64,000 bases of DNA from Wolfiporia cocos (lineage: Eukaryota; Basidiomycota; Agaricomycetes; Polyporales; Phaeolaceae). The DNA is taken from NCBI GenBank assembly GCA_029448655.1, contig JACCLO010000049.1, positions 1-64,000 of the forward strand, written 5' to 3'. The notes under the pieces are model-generated. The model was not told the origin of the DNA. It did no database searches and saw only the letters and a list, made by a program, of their open reading frames with translations. Shown in pieces: positions 32,268 to 42,092 of this stretch. Numbering within the stretch: the stretch's first letter is position 1; each line of letters starts with the position of its first letter. A program made the translations under genes and the position numbers.

Positions 32268-33509
32268 CTAGGCAAAATCCTGTTCTTCTACGAGCCGTGC
32301 TAGGAGCTCGGGGTTCTTGGCTTTCAGAGCCCTAATTGCTGTGACCGCTCTGTTAGCGGTGACATATTCAGTCTCTTCTTCGGAGACTTCTTCGATGCGA
32401 GCTTCTTGCTCGGCTTCTTCTTCTTCGGTTTTTCGAGTAGTCCGCCTAGGGCGGGCTGGTTTCCTCGGCCTCTTCGGGCAGTCTCGCGACATATGTCCTG
32501 GCTGATGACAGGTGAAGCATTTTCCTTTCTTGATGTGATCGTCCCTTTCCTGGGTGGTCATTCGATCTACATCCATTGCGTTCGGATCTTTCGGTGCGGT
32601 TGTCTGTGGAGCACTAGTGCGTCCGTTATTCTGGTTCGAGGCTTGCCAAGCCTTTTTCTTGACAAACGGTTTGTCCCGTTTCAAGAATATCTTGTACGTA
32701 TTTTCATAGTACGAGGCAGCGGACTGCCATTCATCAATGGTTGCTGGTAGCGGTCGAACACCGATGATGTATCGGGTCGTGTGTTCGGGTAACCCTTTCT
32801 CAAAGAGGGTTATGAGCAACGCGTTTCCGTCCGCGCTGTATCGATCGTACTGGGCCTTTCCGGCCAAGTTGTTGAACTCGGTGATATAATCATCAATGTC
32901 CTTCCTGTCCTGGGTTACGTCCAGGATTTTCTTCCGCGCCTTCTGTACCTCTTCGATGGCTCCGAAGGCTTTCTGGAAGTCTGCATCAAACTGTGCAAGA
33001 CTAGGTGGGAAGAATCGTTTCGTCTGGGGGTTCGTGTAAACCCGGTGGTAATTTTGTTTCCACTGGCCTGTTTTCCCCTTGTTCGAAATATAAGAGAGGA
33101 TAAAGATCACTCTCTGAACGTCGTTCTGGAATGATGTTTCGTACATCGTAAACCAGGAATTGCACTGGTTTATGAAGTTCTGCATGTCAGATCGTTCCCC
33201 GTCGAATACGTCTGGGGGATTGATCTTTATCATCGGGGGTCGGTAGTACGGGTTTGGCGCCGGAGGTTGAGGCTGCGGCGCATTCGGTGGTGGAGGTCCT
33301 CCTCCTCCCGGGTATCCTCCACCTGGGTTTCCTGGGTTTCCTCCGGGGTTCCCTGGGTTTCCTCCAGGGTTTCCTCCTCCGGGGTTCGCGGGGGTTCCTC
33401 CTCCGAATCCTCCAGGAGGGGGGCATTCCCTCCTCCGAGTCCGAAGTTTCCTCCCAGTCCTCCTCCGCTTGTACCTGCGGAGGTTCGTCCAAATAGGCCT
33501 GAAGGCCAT
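32268..33509 (-). CDS. Gy1 Gag (capsid/nucleocapsid)
   Basis: A Gly/Pro/Asn-rich leader (PGGNPGNPGG repeats) is followed by the capsid-like domain (NPYYRPPMIKINPPDVFDGE, YDRYSADGNALLITLFEKGL) and a CCHC zinc knuckle (CFTCHQPGHMSRDC) with a basic then acidic tail. It packages the RNA. It ends with TAG 32268-32270; pol is in the -1 frame and already open there. The first codons of this frame lie inside a second long frame that starts at 34096 and probably supplies the true N-terminus. Confidence 0.9.
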   Translation of the reverse strand: MAFRPIWTNLRRYKRRRTGRKLRTRRRECPPPGGFGGGTPANPGGGNPGGNPGNPGGNPGNPGGGYPGGGGPPPPNAPQPQPPAPNPYYRPPMIKINPPDVFDGERSDMQNFINQCNSWFTMYETSFQNDVQRVIFILSYISNKGKTGQWKQNYHRVYTNPQTKRFFPPSLAQFDADFQKAFGAIEEVQKARKKILDVTQDRKDIDDYITEFNNLAGKAQYDRYSADGNALLITLFEKGLPEHTTRYIIGVRPLPATIDEWQSAASYYENTYKIFLKRDKPFVKKKAWQASNQNNGRTSAPQTTAPKDPNAMDVDRMTTQERDDHIKKGKCFTCHQPGHMSRDCPKRPRKPARPRRTTRKTEEEEAEQEARIEEVSEEETEYVTANRAVTAIRALKAKNPELLARLVEEQDFA

Positions 33510-34096
33510 GTTCCTGGGTTTGTCGTTCCCATTCCTCCGCTTGGGCTAGTCCAAGACGGATTTCCTCCGCTACCCATTCCGGGTGCGTTCTGTGGGGGGT
33601 TTCCAAAGAGGTCTGTTCCTCCAGCCATAGGCCCAATCCCACTCTGCGCAAAAGCAGATATAAATCCTGGAGGGTCCTGTCCTCCGGTCTGGCTGTTATC
33701 TGTTCCTGTAAAATTTCCAGGATTTCTCCCATCATCTCCGATGCGCTCAATTCCTGCCATTCCTGTGGCGCCCGAAGGCTGATTCGTATTTCCATCGGCA
33801 TCGAAGGTTCTGTTGATGGTTTCGGTTTCGTTTTCGGTCAACGTCGCGGTTGACATCGGAGGGAGTTCTCCAAATCGTTCGAACGCTTCACGCGTTATTT
33901 CCCAAGCGGTCGTTCTTGCGGAGGGGTATACTTCTACCCACTTCGATGCCCTATCTTCTCTTGGAATGACAACAATTCCTCCGCGGTTACGGAAGGCTCC
34001 AATGGTGTCAGTCCACTCGTATCGGTTGAGTCTTAGACCTCCCTGAATGCCCTCGGGCAAGAGTTCAATCAGGTCGTGCTGGGAATTCTGGTCCAA
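33230..34096 (-). CDS. Gy1 Gag N-terminal frame
   Basis: Starts MDQNSQHDLIELLPEGIQGG 52 nt inside the element from the 5' LTR and runs 288 codons; becomes Gly/Ser-rich and then acidic. It overlaps the main Gag frame by 280 nt, so a frame change within the G-rich stretch (about 33400-33500) would fuse them. A third frame (33187-33801) is also open across this stretch. Confidence 0.55.
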   Translation of the reverse strand: MDQNSQHDLIELLPEGIQGGLRLNRYEWTDTIGAFRNRGGIVVIPREDRASKWVEVYPSARTTAWEITREAFERFGELPPMSTATLTENETETINRTFDADGNTNQPSGATGMAGIERIGDDGRNPGNFTGTDNSQTGGQDPPGFISAFAQSGIGPMAGGTDLFGNPPQNAPGMGSGGNPSWTSPSGGMGTTNPGTWPSGLFGRTSAGTSGGGLGGNFGLGGGNAPLLEDSEEEPPRTPEEETLEETQGTPEETQETQVEDTREEEDLHHRMRRSLNLRRQTRTTDPR

Positions 34097-34147
34097 ATAT
34101 CATATGCCCTTGAACCGTGTAGGTGAGGGGTGATAAGCTCGACCTTC

Positions 34148-34860
34148 TGTTACGGGGTCGAATACCCGTTCGTATATTCAGTCCAATATAGATCGTTCTT
34201 CTGCACGTAGGCACGTTAGCCGTATGCAAGGCAAATACTCGTTAGATGCCTTCCGGGTCTAGGTGAAGCTTCCTAGGAGATCGGTTAATATCCAATACCG
34301 CAGTTAGAGGATATAATCTGTAGTCAAGGTGTGATCGAATAATAAGAGACTCTCCTAAGTCCAGAGAAGTCAGCTGTGCACTTCGAGGACTTAGTCGTTT
34401 CGGTTGCTCGAGATGGAGAAATACTGAGCGTAGTTTCCTACGTTTGAGAACGAGTATAAGACTTCTTGTTTGTACAACAAGGTCGAGCTGAAGAGCTCGA
34501 CAGTAAGTACATGAGCTTTTATACTACGCTGGGTTTTAGGGGTCAAGTCCATCCCAGATGCCACCGCTACTATCTACGCTATAGTATCAAACGTTTGATA
34601 AGTATGTAGTGATGTATCCGAAACGATAGATAGGGATGATGGTGGTTGAACACCATCTATAAGCTAATAAACGATGAAGGTGAAACGGTGGCAGAGTTGG
34701 ATCTGCCAAAGGTGAAACGCGCCCTACATGCTAATACAACTGGGGATGCGCCCAGTAGAGTCACGAGTAGCCAGGGGGTTGGTTGCGCAACAAGTCCCTG
34801 TATCGTATTCGCCCGGTGGTGAGTTCTGTCGATATTCGAAAAATCAAAATAACCGTAACA
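34148..34860 (-). repeat. Gy1 5' LTR (713 bp)
   Basis: TGTTACGG..CCGTAACA ends; pairs with 26409-27115. Confidence 0.95.
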
Positions 34861-34908
34861 CTCCCCAACCTGAGTTGCCCGAGAAAATAGCCACGGACTG
34901 AAGTGGAT
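34861..34908 (-). pseudogene. Middle piece of the interrupted minus-strand ORF
   Basis: 48 bp between Gy1 and the MITE. With both removed it reads HFSPWLFSRATQVGE in frame with the flanking pieces; it includes one copy of each duplication. Confidence 0.5.
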
Positions 34909-36665
34909 TAGTGATGTGCCAGGCCCAGCCCAGCTCAAAAGCCCCGGCTTCGGCCCGGCTTGGATGGCCCATGGCTTTTCAAAACCTCAGGCCAGGCCCT
35001 CATTGACAGCTCACGGCTTGGCCCGGCCTAGGTCCCAGCTTGGCCGCGGCCTACCACTGCTAAGATAATCGTCACTTTAGCTTCAGAGCTTGAGATTCAC
35101 CTTTGCCAAACCTTTCCCAGATGAAATAGAACCTTTAATCCTCCGATCTATAGTAGGATTAAGCATGAAATAATCATTCACTAGCGCAGCATTCAGTAGC
35201 GTGCCTGCCATATGGGGGATCATATAGGCGCCCAAAAGTGAGTGGCAGGCTTCAACGTTGAGGACTTGACTTTTCTGTAGTTTTAAATAAACAAGATAGG
35301 TGCACAATGATTGAGTTGAGCATATAACTGGCCTGTATGGGCTTATATTGTGCCTGCCAGATATTGTAGCCATTAAGATCCCTAGGCCAGGGCTCAACAG
35401 CTTGGCCTGGCCTGGCCTGTATCTCAGGCCGGGCCCTGGGCCGTCTCTGTCACAAGCCAATTTCCAAGCCTAGTAGAACATCCTAGGTTGACACCCCACT
35501 CACGCCTCTTGCACGCTAAAGCACTCCATCCAAGCCCAGCTGGATACGTACGGCAATGCTAGTAGAAGCCCTCCGATACACAAGTCACTACGGGCACTAG
35601 CAGACCACCAGCAGTCCGAACCTTACACCAGTCCCAGTCCCCGGCAGTCAGTACAATACTGCCTAGTCCATACAACCTAGTCATGGGCCACCTCTAGGAA
35701 CCACCAGCGTGGCTAGCACAGCAGTAACCCCAAGACAATCCAGGTTACCAGCCATCGCACATACACTACACACTAACTAGAGGAATGACCTATATTATGC
35801 ACGTGACCTAAACACTACGCCCAATGTCTCACATCTCTTACACCACAGACACTCGCCATTACTGGCATAGACATTCCCCATTACAGGCAGGCCCCGACCT
35901 GTATAGACTTCTGCCCGTGGGATGGCAGCAATCCCATACAAGCACTAGACCTATGCACCTACAGTCTACGAGTCTACGCCCTACGCCTTCCCTTCAGTAC
36001 CGCAACCTCTGGGAACCCGGGCCGTGAACGATCGACCCTCAGTACCGTAACCTCGGGAACCTAGGCCACCAAAAGCACCTTCAGACCACATCTTGTCAAA
36101 CCACGCCATTGGAATGGTGCACCCCCTGCCTGGGATGGCAGCACATGACCTATGAGGAGCACTGGTCGTTATACCCTGATCGACGAAAACCACCGATCAT
36201 TACACCCGATCGAAGCACTGATCACCACCGCCATTACTGGTATCACCCGATCGACAAGAACCACTGATCGTAACCCGATCGATTGGCAACCCCCCTGATC
36301 CAATCCCATCACACTACGTTGCTATGGACATCTCGCTACGTACCAGTGCTCCAATGCCATTACCGGCCCCATAGCTTAGACCAATTGTATACCAGCAAGT
36401 AGATGACCCCATAGTCACGCGAGCCCCCACATGTACAAACAGTAGTAATATATAAGCCAGACAGTCTCGAGCATAAACCTCAGACTTGTCTTGGCCTCTT
36501 CTGGCTAGTAGTCCCAAATCAGGAAGGCACCTTTGTGTGAGCCCCCTTCCCCTGGTTGAGTGCTAGTTAGTAGCGTGTGTCAGTCTCAAGCCGTGCTGTA
36601 AAGCCCAGCTTGGCCCGGCCCAGCTCATGGCCCAAAGCTGGGCCTGGCACATCACTAAAGTGGAT
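34901..36665. mobile_element. hAT-type MITE (34909-36657) with nested solo LTR
   Basis: Ends are inverted repeats TAGTGATGTGCCAGGC..GCCTGGCACATCACTA, flanked by the 8-bp duplication AAGTGGAT (34901-34908 and 36658-36665), the size made by hAT transposases. Without the nested LTR the element is about 0.61 kb and non-coding, with repeated CAGCCCAGC/GGCCCGGC motifs able to fold into a hairpin. A second copy is at 38797-39422. Confidence 0.85.
35443..36587 (+). mobile_element. Solo LTR (35448-36582, 1135 bp) inside the MITE
   Basis: TGTCACAA..GTGTGTCA with direct duplication GTCTC at 35443-35447 and 36583-36587. The MITE sequence on both sides rejoins exactly and matches the uninterrupted second copy. 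Confidence 0.85.
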
Positions 36666-37051
36666 GGGATGAAGGGTTAAGAAATCAAGAGCTGCTGATG
36701 GCAACGTGAGTATACGATTCCAATACAAGTCTTTGTCGATCAATCTGGGGATCCCTAGTCCTTTGACAAAACTCTCCAAAACCATGAAAGAGAAATTGTC
36801 CTGGCCATTCAGGATGACCTGGTTGGAATACAAGGGGCAGAGGAGTTGATAGAAAAACCTCAATATGAACACATGTTCAGTGATGTAATTGAAGCGGCAT
36901 GACATGACAGCAGAGGCATGATTGAAGTGATAAATATGAGTGAAGCTGCCCTGGCCATGTCATGGAGGGCATAAGCATACTGGGTGCCATGAGCAGAGAG
37001 GAGGTTGAGAGTGTCACAGACTGCCTCGGGTAAGGCTCTTATAGATATCAC
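36658..37051 (-). pseudogene. 5' part of the interrupted minus-strand ORF
   Basis: Frames NYITEHVFILRFFYQLLCPL ... NRILTLPSAALDFLTLHPIH (36905-36658) and, one frame away upstream, RALPEAVCDTLNLLSAHGTQ (37050-36960). Hydrophobic, helical; family unknown. Continues into 34908-34861 and 26408-26137 once insertions are removed. Confidence 0.45.
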
Positions 37052-37068
37052 ATGACTTGTTATTGTTT

Positions 37069-37372
37069 GTCTTAGGTTTGATAAGGTTTAGCTAGAATTC
37101 CCTGATACCTTAACAGTCATGCGCCCATACTTACAGTAGTGCCACCCATGTGACTCACCTTAGGTAGTGCACAGGCCACCTCTTTAGGGTAGACACAGTG
37201 TGTCCCCCTGTATGTACATATAGCGCGAGCTGAGGTCTTACAACCTCAGTTCTACTATTCTTGGCAACCAGGTCAATCCTCACTACCTCTGCGTGTGCGC
37301 CCGCCTGCGTCTTGGCAACACTACTATTCTATACTCGCTAGTCTGTGGTGCAAGACTGCACATACCGCTGTT
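37069..37372 (+). repeat. Truncated LTR of the TGTCAC..GTCA family
   Basis: Ends CTGTTGTCA at 37372 and contains the family's promoter-like tail (TGTATGTACATATAG, then GGTCTTACAACCTCAG). No matching start or duplication recognised. Confidence 0.4.
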
Positions 37373-38796
37373 GTCAGAAAAATATTTTCTCTCGGGTTCT
37401 CCGGGCAGGTCTGGATGTGCCGAGATAGGCGAGGTGTTCGAGGGGTTGATGTCGAGTAGTTTTACCGGTTGAACGTAGCCTGTAGCGATTTAGAACTGCG
37501 GCGGTGCGTCGAATAAAGTGGAAATAATAGACATTGACTCGAAAATGTTTGTGACCGATTTCCTAAGTCCTAAGCGTACGCCTCGAGCGCAGCCCTTCGT
37601 CTGACTTCGTCTGGGTGGAATTCGATGATTTGCTCGTATCTACACATCGCCTAAATACATGGAGAGCCACGAAATTTTCTACAACATTTTAAGTGTCCTA
37701 AAATTTCGAGTGTGCACCCTACAAGCTAGACAATCCAGAGACGAACCCTGAGATGGTGAAGACTGTCCTGAAACACAAGCAAATTATTTTATGAGACCGA
37801 TCACCTGTAGATCTAGGGTGGTGCACCGAGGTTGGAGAGAAAAGACATGGAAAAAGCTATAGGAAGGCAGTTGGGGTTGGGCCAGACCTGGCTAGGCTAG
37901 AGAGCCTAGGGAAGCGTCAGATGGCACCTGTTTTGACTGGATGAGCAGCCAGATAGTGCCCGCAGGGCTTTTGCGACATTTCAGATTGTGCATGAGCCAG
38001 CGAAGGTTCACTGTACGAGTATGATCGAGGCCGATCATGATCGGTCAAGCTGTGGCTGAACTACCTCAGATGGGCATTCTGCCTACCAGCTGGCTTTCTG
38101 TGGTGTGTTCTGTGTCGTTTTGGTGTGTGTTTGATCGTGCCCTGGTATTCTTACATGTGTCTAAAGTCTATGGCACATTTATATTGCAGCCGCAGCCACG
38201 CGCGAGCTGGAACGGCCAAAGACAATCGAGGCAGGGCACCGGCCGTGCGGGCCGTCTGGTCCCTTGGGGACACCTGTTCCTGGCCGTGCATGGCATCCCG
38301 TGCATGGTCCAGGAGCGCCATCCCTTCAGATATGAAGCTTATTGAGGAGGAGCTGGACTATAGGTATCAAGTTGCTGAGGATGAAGTGGACGAGCAGTGT
38401 GAAGATGAAGAGGGAAACAGGGCAGAAAATTATAAAGACAAGGATGGGGATTTGGGTCTGGATGAGGACAGAGTTGACAATCTGGATGACCTGCTCAGCA
38501 AGAATGGCTTTGCACCACTTTGAGCAATATACACAGCTTCTCAGATGTGCTCAGATTTTTGTAGTTTGAGCATTCTCAACATCATGTATACCACTTATTT
38601 TGTACATTGTGATTCTACATGATGGTTCTGAGGCCTCTAGGTGTGCACCACATTGTGTGGCATATGCCACAGGCTATAGTATATCCACATAGGTAAGCTG
38701 CAACAGCACTTTGCAATTCATATGCCAGCCTGACTACCAAACAACAATTCTATACCAGTCTGATGATTAGTTTCCCAGTCACACATTGAATTTGAC
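37373..38796. other. Unassigned sequence with one acidic ORF
   Basis: A plus-strand frame at 38125-38523 ends in an acidic tail (YQVAEDEVDEQCEDEEGN, LDDLLSKNGFAPL). It looks like the C-terminus of an unknown, probably transposon-related protein. The rest has no feature I recognise. Confidence 0.3.
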
Positions 38797-39422
38797 TAGT
38801 GATGTGCAGGCCCAGCCCAGCCCAAAAGCCCTGGCTTTGATGGCCCACCGCTTTTCAAAACCTCAGGCCGGGCCCTCACTGACAGCTCACAGCTTGGCCC
38901 AGCCTGGGCCAGGGCCAAGCTGGGGCCTACCACTGCTAGGATAGTCATCACTATAGCCTTGAAAGTTTGAAATACACCATTTTCAATTGTTCCTTGATGA
39001 AAAGGAACATTGAGGCCTACAAATTATAGTGGTATTAAGTGTCAAAATAACCTTCCACCAGCATGGCATTCAGTAGTGCACCTGCCATATGGGGTATTGT
39101 ATAGGTGCCCAATGGTGAGTGGCAGGCTTCAACATTAAGGACATGACTTATTGGCTTTTTATGTAGTCTGAAATGAACAGCATATAATACTATAGTTTAG
39201 TTAAGCATACTACTATCCTGTACAATCTTATATTGTAGTTGCCAGACATTGTAGCCATTAAGGTCACCAGGCTGGGGCTCAACAGCTCAGCCTGGCTCAG
39301 CCTGAGATACAAGCTGGGCCCTGGGCCATCTCAAGCCATGTTGTAAAGCCTAGCTCACCCCAGCCCAAGTAGGGCTTGGCCCAGCTTGGCTCTGGCCTCA
39401 AGCCAGGCCTGGCACATCACCT
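38797..39422. mobile_element. Second copy of the hAT-type MITE (about 626 bp)
   Basis: Same ends TAGTGATGTGC..GGCACATCAC and same internal sequence as 34909-36657 without the nested LTR. Flanks AATTTGAC and AGTTTGAC match in 7 of 8 positions, an aged duplication. Confidence 0.8.
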
Positions 39423-39680
39423 AGTTTGACTGACATTGATAAGATACCTTCAGAGTGGCGATTGAATGCTACTCTGCTGTTGATATTATCAGCACTTATC
39501 TACAGAGATCAGATCCTTCCTTGATTGGCAAGTACCTCCAGCACTGCTCCAGCACTGGTAAGTCATCTCTGTCAGGAATTAGAACCAGTTGTAATCACTT
39601 CAAATCAGTTCACACCTCATACAGTTCAATCCAAAGACAAACCAGTTCTACCCAAATCCTATAACCACCCCACATTAATG

Positions 39681-40299
39681 TGTCACAAGAAATTGTGGCG
39701 TCATTTTCCCCATTTTTCCATGTTTTTATGCCAAAATGCTGGTTTTTAGCCGCTCGTAGGACAGCACGTGCATAGGTAGATAAATGCTTTATCTTATCTA
39801 GCTACATCACGGTCTTTCGTCATCACTAGGTAACAACGTCACCTTGTATTGTAGCACATGACTTGACTGCACACAGACCACACCTTTAGGGCAAGGCAGT
39901 TAGGTAGTTAGGGAGTTGCTGCATGTATATATACTTGGTGACGTCTGAGGTACTCCTCAGACTTAGTATCTCAGCCTAGGGGGTGTGTCCCCTGGCAACC
40001 TCTCAAAACCCTCTGCTGCCTGGCTTGAGTGTAACAGCGAACTGCATTAGCAACAAGCCCGCTGCTCTCTCCTTGAGGGTGGGGGCCTCTTTCAATATTA
40101 TTCTTGCTTCACTCTCTGCTCGCTAGTCTGGGGGCATTGTGGTACACTCATGGGTTGTGACCTCAGGCATTCGGTGAGGCATCTCAATAGATGCAGCCTC
40201 CTGTTCTCCCCTTACGAGGATGGGGGCCCTGTAGGGCGGATATATAGGATATATAGGGGTTCCCCCGCTTAGGCAGGTAGCATGGTGGTTACCGTGTCA
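39681..40299 (+). mobile_element. Solo LTR, 619 bp
   Basis: TGTCACAAGAAATTG..ACCGTGTCA; body related to 57890-58452 (both contain the GGTAGCATGGT..GTGTCA end). No clean 5-bp duplication (TAATG versus TATCA). Confidence 0.6.
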
Positions 40300-40404
40300 T
40301 ATCACAACATCTCAGAAGCCCAAGAAACTGTTCTAATACTCCCAACAAAACAAAGCTACCACAAGGCAATATCTAAACATAAGGTTTATCAAATTCCTGA
40401 TCTA

Positions 40405-40768
40405 TGTCACAGATCTGGGACATTCTACGAATTTTTCTATATTTTTACCTATTTTTCTGGCATTTCTACGAGCTTATTTACACTTACACTTGTAACCGCC
40501 CATAGACACGTCCATGTACACAAACAACACATACATAACATGCATGTCCAAACTAGTTACTCAGCGGACTAGTTCTCCGAAGTCACACCCCTTAGTAATA
40601 TCCCAATACCAGGCTATGTCACTAGGGATGACATGGAATACCGTGTGTATCATGCAATGGGGAATACCCCCCTAATATAACCCTATACTCCTGATGAGGA
40701 GGAGCAGGCTATGTCCTGCCTATAAGATGCAGGTCACCATGCATGTCATAAGTCTCAGTGGTCGAGTA
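40405..40768 (+). repeat. Partial LTR related to the Crinkler-gene LTR
   Basis: Starts TGTCACAGATCTGGGACA and follows the reverse complement of 24056-23700 recognisably; its end is missing where the miniature LTR element begins. Confidence 0.6.
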
Positions 40769-41700
40769 TGACACGGATAACTTATCACAAGACGCGCTGC
40801 GGACCCAATGCAACGTGCTTATGAGTGGCATAATAGCCACTCCCCCAAAAGGGCTACGATAACAGCTCATGCTGCTATCGAGGGTCCAGCTATATCTGCA
40901 GTTCATATTCCCACGCTCGGCGCCTATTAGACACTCTATGGTGTAGGCCATGTATGCCGGCGCCACGTACGGGTAATGTACCCTAGTTATTGCTCCGTAA
41001 CGTCTATGATATTATGCTTTCGCATTATCTGTGACATTACCCCACTTCAAGGATTAACCGTCTCTGGTTAAGGAGATAACTTAGGCTGCATCAAGCCGCC
41101 CCCGGTACTAAGTATCACTTCTACTATGCTTTGTCATTGTGCCTGGTGAAGGGTACCCCAATCCCTTATACCATTTGGCTTATGACGTGTGTGCCAACCT
41201 CTTGAAGGCCCGACTTACACCCTGGATTTTGGGTGCGGGTTAAGGCTATTTAATAGTAGTTTTTACCACGCAAGCTTTGACCAATCTTATCCCCTGATAC
41301 CTTACGGTTATAGAGGGGCCCCATGATACAGGGGGTCACGTGGTGGGTACTTTTCCCTCAGCCGCCAGTGGTTCGGAAGCGCCCCAGGCAGTGGAAATAT
41401 TTGCCACCACCCAGGTTCGAACCGGCGACCGGGTGAGCTGTTATTATATCACAAGACGCGCTGCGGACCCAATGCAACGTGCTTATGAGTGGCATAATAG
41501 CCACTCCCCCAAAAGGGCTACGATAACAGCTCATGCTGCTATCGAGGGTCCAGCTATATCTGCAGTTCATATTCCCACGCTCGGCGCCTATTAGACACTC
41601 TATGGTGTAGGCCATGTATGCCGGCGCCACGTACGGGTAATGTACCCTAGTTATTGCTCCGTAACGTCTATGATATTATGCTTTCGCATTATCTGTGACA
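40769..41700 (-). mobile_element. Miniature LTR element (TRIM-like), 932 bp
   Basis: Direct repeats 40769-41036 and 41439-41700 are nearly identical over about 255 bp and end CTGTGACA. Seen on the minus strand, the left repeat is preceded by a purine-rich tract (41037-41052) as at a 3' LTR, so the element is reversed. Internal part is 400 bp and non-coding; next to the other repeat it carries a tRNA-like stretch. A diverged solo copy of the repeat is at 55955-56190. Confidence 0.65.
41395..41438 (-). other. tRNA-3'-half-like sequence in the TRIM-like element
   Basis: Minus strand runs from AATAACAGCTC through GGTCGCCGGTTCGAACC to GGTGGTGGCA: variable-loop, T-arm (B-box) and acceptor-like order of a tRNA. 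Four of five T-stem pairs form; no 5' half is present, so it is not a tRNA gene. Confidence 0.35.
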
Positions 41701-42092
41701 CATGCAAGAGCTGCGGCCGGAAGGACTGCACAAACATGGAGGGGTGATGCAATTGGAGGGTGCCAGCATCCAAGGTGGACAATAAGGGGGCTCAGAAATC
41801 TACTAGCGGCAACCCCCCCACACCTCATGGCAAAGGTCACATGGTCCAGGTCACCACAACAGAGATGTGGATCCCAGATGACAGTGACAACTCCATGGGC
41901 AACTCCACCGCCCATTCATCCGTGCGCATCACGGAGGTAGAGGAACCACTGGCCAGTACACCGGCTCCATCAACAGCCCCAATTGGTCAGCCACCGAATT
42001 GGGGCACTACCATTATCCCATGGCATTCAGTTGCCCAGAAAACTCCTGACCATCCAGCTAGCGAGTCGAATTTTCGCCTTCAGCACATGTGA
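41701..42092 (+). pseudogene. Gy2 gag remnant
   Basis: Cys-rich start CKSCGRKDC then a linker (KGHMVQVTTTEMWIPDDSD). Frame breaks near 41745; the upstream capsid part is absent. Confidence 0.45.

Larger units (their letters stand above)
26404..34865 (-). mobile_element. Gy1: full-length chromodomain Gypsy (Ty3) element with dUTPase
   Basis: Bounded by LTRs 26409-27115 and 34148-34860 with ends TGTTACGG..CCGTAACA, and by the direct duplication CTCCC at 26404-26408 and 34861-34865. On the minus strand: 5' LTR, gag (34096-32268), pol (protease, dUTPase, reverse transcriptase, RNase H, integrase; 32178-28876), integrase tail and chromodomain (28854-28300), an extra downstream ORF (28399-27127), polypurine tract, 3' LTR. 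Catalytic motifs are intact. One in-frame TGA (28876-28878) and frame changes near 28350, 27710 and 33500 suggest a fairly recent copy that is now damaged, or one with assembly indels. Confidence 0.95.

Noticed and set aside
33187..33801. 204-codon ORF as a separate gene
   Set aside because: It lies in the low-complexity gag leader of Gy1 and has no independent support; kept only as an overlapping-frame observation.
36302..36540. Promoter and ORF within the MITE
   Set aside because: This segment is the downstream part of the nested solo LTR; TATA-like TATATAAG is the LTR's own promoter.
41340..41440. Complete tRNA gene (Ser/Leu-like) on the plus strand
   Set aside because: A box is weak and the plus-strand T-stem pairs badly; only a 3'-half-like segment on the minus strand is reasonable.
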